The notes under the pieces: model-generated
Told to the model about the DNA's origin: nothing
Databases searched by the model: none
Seen by the model: only the letters and a program-made list of their open reading frames with translations
Program-made: the position numbers and the translations under genes
NCBI GenBank assembly: GCA_902557155.1
Contig: CACDYR010000007.1
Location: forward strand, 1-56,949
DNA: 56,949 nucleotides
Direction: 5' to 3'
Origin: an uncultured Pelagibacteraceae bacterium
GTDB taxonomy: Bacteria; Pseudomonadota; Alphaproteobacteria; Pelagibacterales; Pelagibacteraceae
Shown: in pieces, positions 52,992-56,949 of the stretch
How the letters are laid out: every line of letters starts with the position of its first letter
Numbering within the stretch: the first letter of the stretch is position 1

Positions 52992-53900
52992 ATGGATTTA
53001 AAATCCAAGATAATATTAATATCTGGTCCCACAGCATCAGGAAAATCAAATTTTGCAATTAAAGTTGCAAAAAAACTGGATGGAGAGATTATTAATGCAG
53101 ACAGTATGCAAGTATACAAAGAGCTTAAAATCTTGTCAGCTAGACCAGATCCAAAAAAATATCAGAAAATAAAACATCACTTATATGGTTTTCATAATGT
53201 AGCAAAAAATTTCTCTACTGGTGATTGGCTTAAGCTAGCTATTAAAAAAATAAAGGAAGTTCAAAAAAGAAAAAAAACTCCAATTCTTGTTGGAGGTACA
53301 GGCCTATACTTTAAAGCTTTAACTGATGGTTTGGTTAAAATACCAAATATTTCATTAAAATTAAGGAAACAAATTAGAGATTTACAAAAAAAACTTGGAC
53401 AAAAAAAGTTTTATGAAAAATTATTAAAATTAGATCCATCCTCAATAGGAAAAATAAATCCTACAGATACTCAAAGATCTATCAGAGCTTATGAAGTAAA
53501 AAAATTTACAAAAAAATCTCTACATGAATGGTTTAAAAACACAAAATCAAACTTTATAGAAGATGATTTTTATAAAGTTTATATTGATTACCCTAGACAA
53601 GAATTAATTGAGCGGATTAATGTAAGAACAAGTGAGATTTTAGAAAATGGAGCAATAAAAGAAGTAAAAGATTTCATAAAGTTAAGGGTTAGAAAAGATA
53701 AAAGTGCCAACAAGGCCATTGGAGTTAATGAAATAGGAGAATATTTAAAAAAACAAAAAGATTTGAATGATACTAAAGAGAAAATAGCTATAAAAACTAG
53801 ACAATACGCCAAAAGACAAAGTACTTGGGCAAGAGGCAATATGATGAACTGGATGAAGCTAAAGCCACAAGACATAAATAATTTTTTGAAAAAAATTTAA
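52992..53900 (+). CDS. miaA: tRNA dimethylallyltransferase MiaA
   Basis: Adds a dimethylallyl group to A37 of tRNAs reading UNN codons. The 302 residues have the P-loop ISGPTASGKSNFAIKVA, then INADSMQVYKELKILSARPD (substrate Asp), HHLYGF, TPILVGGTGLYFKALTDGL, the DTQRSIRAYEV segment and the C-terminal RQYAKRQSTWAR. All are intact. It follows degP by 2 bases, so it is probably co-transcribed; a miaA neighbour of hfl/deg genes is familiar in proteobacteria. hfq, often adjacent to miaA, is absent here. Confidence 0.95.
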   Translation: MDLKSKIILISGPTASGKSNFAIKVAKKLDGEIINADSMQVYKELKILSARPDPKKYQKIKHHLYGFHNVAKNFSTGDWLKLAIKKIKEVQKRKKTPILVGGTGLYFKALTDGLVKIPNISLKLRKQIRDLQKKLGQKKFYEKLLKLDPSSIGKINPTDTQRSIRAYEVKKFTKKSLHEWFKNTKSNFIEDDFYKVYIDYPRQELIERINVRTSEILENGAIKEVKDFIKLRVRKDKSANKAIGVNEIGEYLKKQKDLNDTKEKIAIKTRQYAKRQSTWARGNMMNWMKLKPQDINNFLKKI

Positions 53901-53952
53901 AATTCTCATTCTTAAACTTGACCAATGAGCACAACTTCAGCTAGATTGCCTA

Positions 53953-55719
53953 ATGCCAAAATTATTAACTGGAGCAGAAATTGTATTTAAATGTCTTGAA
54001 GACCAAAAGGTAGAACATATCTTTGGTTATCCAGGTGGTGCAGTGTTACCGATTTATGATGAATTAAAAAATCATCCTTCTATAAAACATATTTTAGTTA
54101 GACACGAACAAGGTGCCGGCCACGCAGCTGAAGGCTATGCGAGGTCATCAGGAAAACCAGGTGTAGTTTTAGTTACATCAGGTCCTGGTGCAACTAATGT
54201 TGTTACAGCTTTAACAGATGCTTATATGGATTCCGTACCATTAGTTTGTATTTCTGGTCAGGTTCCAACGCATTTAATTGGAACTGATGCTTTTCAAGAA
54301 TGTGACACTACAGGAATTACAAGACCTTGTACTAAACACAATTGGTTAGTAAAAGATATTAATGATCTTTCTAAAGTTATGCATGAAGCTTTTAGAGTTG
54401 CAACCACTGGAAGACCTGGACCAGTTTTAATCGATATTCCAAAAGATATTCAATTTGCAAAAGCGAAATATAAAAAACCAAACAAAGAAAAAAAATTAAA
54501 TGGAAAATCTCACAATAAATTTTCTCAAGATCAAATTGATGAATTAGTAAAATTATTAAGTAGGGCCAAAAAACCAATCATTTATAGTGGTGGAGGAGTA
54601 ATTAACTCAGGTCCAAAAGCAAGTCAGGCTTTAAGAGAATTTGTTGAGCTAACCGGTTTTCCTATAACTTCTACACTTCAAGGATTAGGGGCGTACCCTG
54701 GAGACGATAATCAATTTTTAGGAATGCTTGGTATGCATGGTACTTATGAAGCAAATAATGCTATGCACGATTGTGATCTTTTAATTAATATTGGTGCAAG
54801 ATTTGATGATCGTATTACTGGAAAAATTGATGAGTTTTCACCAAATTCAAAAAAGGTTCATATAGATATAGATCCATCATCAATTAATAAAATTATTAAA
54901 GTAGATCTTGCAATTGTTGGAGACGTTACGAGTGTCATCAGTAAAATTAATAAGACGATTGCTAAAAGAAAAAATGGTCATAGCAAATCAAATAAATCAA
55001 ATATAGCTAAATGGTGGGAACAAATTGAAAAATGGAGAGAAAAAGACTCTCTTAATTTTGTAAATAGTAATGAAAGTATAAAGCCTCAACACGCTGTTCA
55101 AAGACTTTATGAATTAACTAAGAACAAAGATACTTATGTTACTACCGAGGTTGGACAACATCAAATGTGGGCTGCTCAGCATTATAAATTTAATAAACCA
55201 AATAGATGGATGACATCTGGTGGCTTAGGAACTATGGGATATGGATTGCCAGCAGCAGTCGGTGTTCAAATTGCTCATCCTGAAAAATTAGTGATTGATA
55301 TTGCTGGAGAAGCTTCGGTTTTAATGACTATGCAAGAAATGTCTACTGCAGTTCAATATAATCTTCCAATAAAAATATTTATTTTAAATAATCAATATAT
55401 GGGAATGGTAAGACAATGGCAGGAATTACTGCATGAAAAAAATTACTCAGAAAGTTATTCTGAAGCATTACCTGATTTTATGAAAATGGCAGAAGCATAT
55501 GGTTGCAAGGGAATTAAAGCAGACAGTCCAGATGAGCTAGATGATAAAATTCAAGAAATGATTGATTTTGATGGACCAGTTATATTTGATTGTCATGTGG
55601 ATCCTAACGAGAATTGTTTCCCAATGATACCATCTGGAAAACCTCATAACCAGATGATCTTGGGCCCAAATGATCAAGAGGAAAATAAAATTAAAGGAAA
55701 AGGCAAAGCCTTAGTATAA
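53953..55719 (+). CDS. ilvB: Acetolactate synthase large subunit
   Basis: TPP-dependent enzyme (588 residues) for the first common step of valine, leucine and isoleucine synthesis. The N-terminal domain is [31 protein letters not shown] with the TPP glutamate in [21 protein letters not shown]. The middle domain contains [12 protein letters not shown]. The C-terminal domain has the pyrophosphate/metal motif, here [20 protein letters not shown]...LNNQYMG. The first acidic residue of that motif is Glu instead of the usual Asp (GDG/GDA). The small subunit follows 5 bases later. A weak TTGACC/TAGATT promoter is possible just upstream of the start. Confidence 0.95.
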   Translation: MPKLLTGAEIVFKCLEDQKVEHIFGYPGGAVLPIYDELKNHPSIKHILVRHEQGAGHAAEGYARSSGKPGVVLVTSGPGATNVVTALTDAYMDSVPLVCISGQVPTHLIGTDAFQECDTTGITRPCTKHNWLVKDINDLSKVMHEAFRVATTGRPGPVLIDIPKDIQFAKAKYKKPNKEKKLNGKSHNKFSQDQIDELVKLLSRAKKPIIYSGGGVINSGPKASQALREFVELTGFPITSTLQGLGAYPGDDNQFLGMLGMHGTYEANNAMHDCDLLINIGARFDDRITGKIDEFSPNSKKVHIDIDPSSINKIIKVDLAIVGDVTSVISKINKTIAKRKNGHSKSNKSNIAKWWEQIEKWREKDSLNFVNSNESIKPQHAVQRLYELTKNKDTYVTTEVGQHQMWAAQHYKFNKPNRWMTSGGLGTMGYGLPAAVGVQIAHPEKLVIDIAGEASVLMTMQEMSTAVQYNLPIKIFILNNQYMGMVRQWQELLHEKNYSESYSEALPDFMKMAEAYGCKGIKADSPDELDDKIQEMIDFDGPVIFDCHVDPNENCFPMIPSGKPHNQMILGPNDQEENKIKGKGKALV

Positions 55720-55724
55720 TCATA

Positions 55725-56273
55725 ATGCCGAAATCAAAATCAGCTTATAGCATTCCTACAAAGAAACAAAAATCAGATACATATATATTTGTTGTTTGGG
55801 TAGATAATGAGGCAGGAGTTCTTGCAAGAGTAGTTGGTTTGTTTTCTGGTCGAGGTTATAACATCGAGTCCTTAGCTGTTGCAGAGGTTGATGCGGTTAA
55901 AAATATTTCAAGAATAACAATTGTTACTACCGGAACACCTCAAGTAATTGATCAAATAAGACTTCAGTTAACTAAATTAGTGCCTGTTCATAAAGTTGCT
56001 GAGTTTAAAAGAGAAGACAAAGACGTAATATTTAAGGAAATGGCTTTATTTAAAATAGTAGGCAAAAGAAATAAAATTGAAAAATGCTTAAATGCTTGTA
56101 AAAAATTTAATCCCGTAATATTAGATGAAACAAAATCTTCAGCAGTAATTCAAATAACTGCTCTAAGAAGAGAAATTGATGTAATGAATAAAAAATTAAA
56201 GCCTTTGGGACTTATAAGTACTTCGAGAACAGGGGCGGTAGCTATGACAAGAGGTGCTAAAATATTTAATTAA
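55725..56273 (+). CDS. ilvN: Acetolactate synthase small (regulatory) subunit
   Basis: A 182-residue regulatory subunit (IlvN/IlvH). The N-terminal ACT domain VVWVDNEAGVLARVVGLFSGRGYNIESLAVAEVD is highly characteristic and is the valine-binding feedback site in relatives. The C-terminal domain contains RREIDVMNKKLKPLGLISTSRTGAVAMTRG. A short basic N-terminal extension (about 20 residues) precedes the ACT domain. It lies between ilvB and ilvC, 5 bases after ilvB. Confidence 0.95.
   Translation: MPKSKSAYSIPTKKQKSDTYIFVVWVDNEAGVLARVVGLFSGRGYNIESLAVAEVDAVKNISRITIVTTGTPQVIDQIRLQLTKLVPVHKVAEFKREDKDVIFKEMALFKIVGKRNKIEKCLNACKKFNPVILDETKSSAVIQITALRREIDVMNKKLKPLGLISTSRTGAVAMTRGAKIFN

Positions 56274-56949
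<676 letters not shown>

Noticed and set aside
53925..53990. Short open frame before ilvB as an attenuator leader peptide
   Set aside because: Its 21 codons show no run of Leu, Ile or Val, it overlaps ilvB, and no terminator/antiterminator hairpins follow.

Overview
The window looks like a stretch of a SAR11 (Candidatus Pelagibacter-type) alphaproteobacterial chromosome. It is very AT-rich, genes are packed with overlaps or gaps of a few bases, and many housekeeping loci follow alphaproteobacterial order (yebC-ruvC-tolQRAB-pal-cpoB-tilS-ftsH; hflKC-DUF2065-degP; ilvBN-C). There is also a two-piece, circularly permuted tmRNA gene of the alphaproteobacterial kind. The taxonomic call is inference from composition, gene order and protein character; no search was run.

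Layout. 1-15.2 kb is a + strand core block: 5-formyl-THF cyclo-ligase, YmdB-type phosphodiesterase, YebC, a phage-type RuvC-like nuclease, Tol-Pal envelope genes, TilS, FtsH, FolP, GlmM, ThiD, PurA. 15.2-19.7 kb is mostly - strand: RpoH, RluD, an ABC-2 exporter pair and a Sua5/TsaC protein, with tRNA-Arg(UCG) on the + strand between them. 19.7-32.0 kb is core metabolism: XseB, IspA, Dxs, AroC, PdxH, a long-chain polyprenyl synthase, an S49 peptidase, GlyQ, GlyS and pyruvate phosphate dikinase.

32.0-35.3 kb is the most unusual part. Directly after the dikinase stop codon begins a row of small orphan genes (mostly membrane or exported). They are split into four units by five copies of a GC-rich repeat, and that repeat is the 3' end of the tmRNA gene lying at the right end of the row (35062-35285, - strand). 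I read this as a ladder of attachment-site scars left by cargo elements that inserted one after another at the tmRNA 3' end. No integrase is present in the window. Two units share further left-end homology with three short direct repeats each.

35.3-48.5 kb is a surface-polysaccharide island of even higher AT content. It holds several glycosyltransferases (one a GT2-GT26 fusion), two O-antigen ligase/polymerase-like membrane proteins, a GDP-mannose 3,5-epimerase-like enzyme, large membrane proteins of the GT-C style and a membrane-anchored SGNH-hydrolase-like protein. Genes switch strand repeatedly and converge with 4-16 nt overlaps. ThyX lies inside the right edge. 48.5-56.9 kb returns to core genes: Mrp, HflK, HflC, DUF2065, DegP/DegQ, MiaA, IlvB, IlvN and the start of IlvC, which runs off the window.
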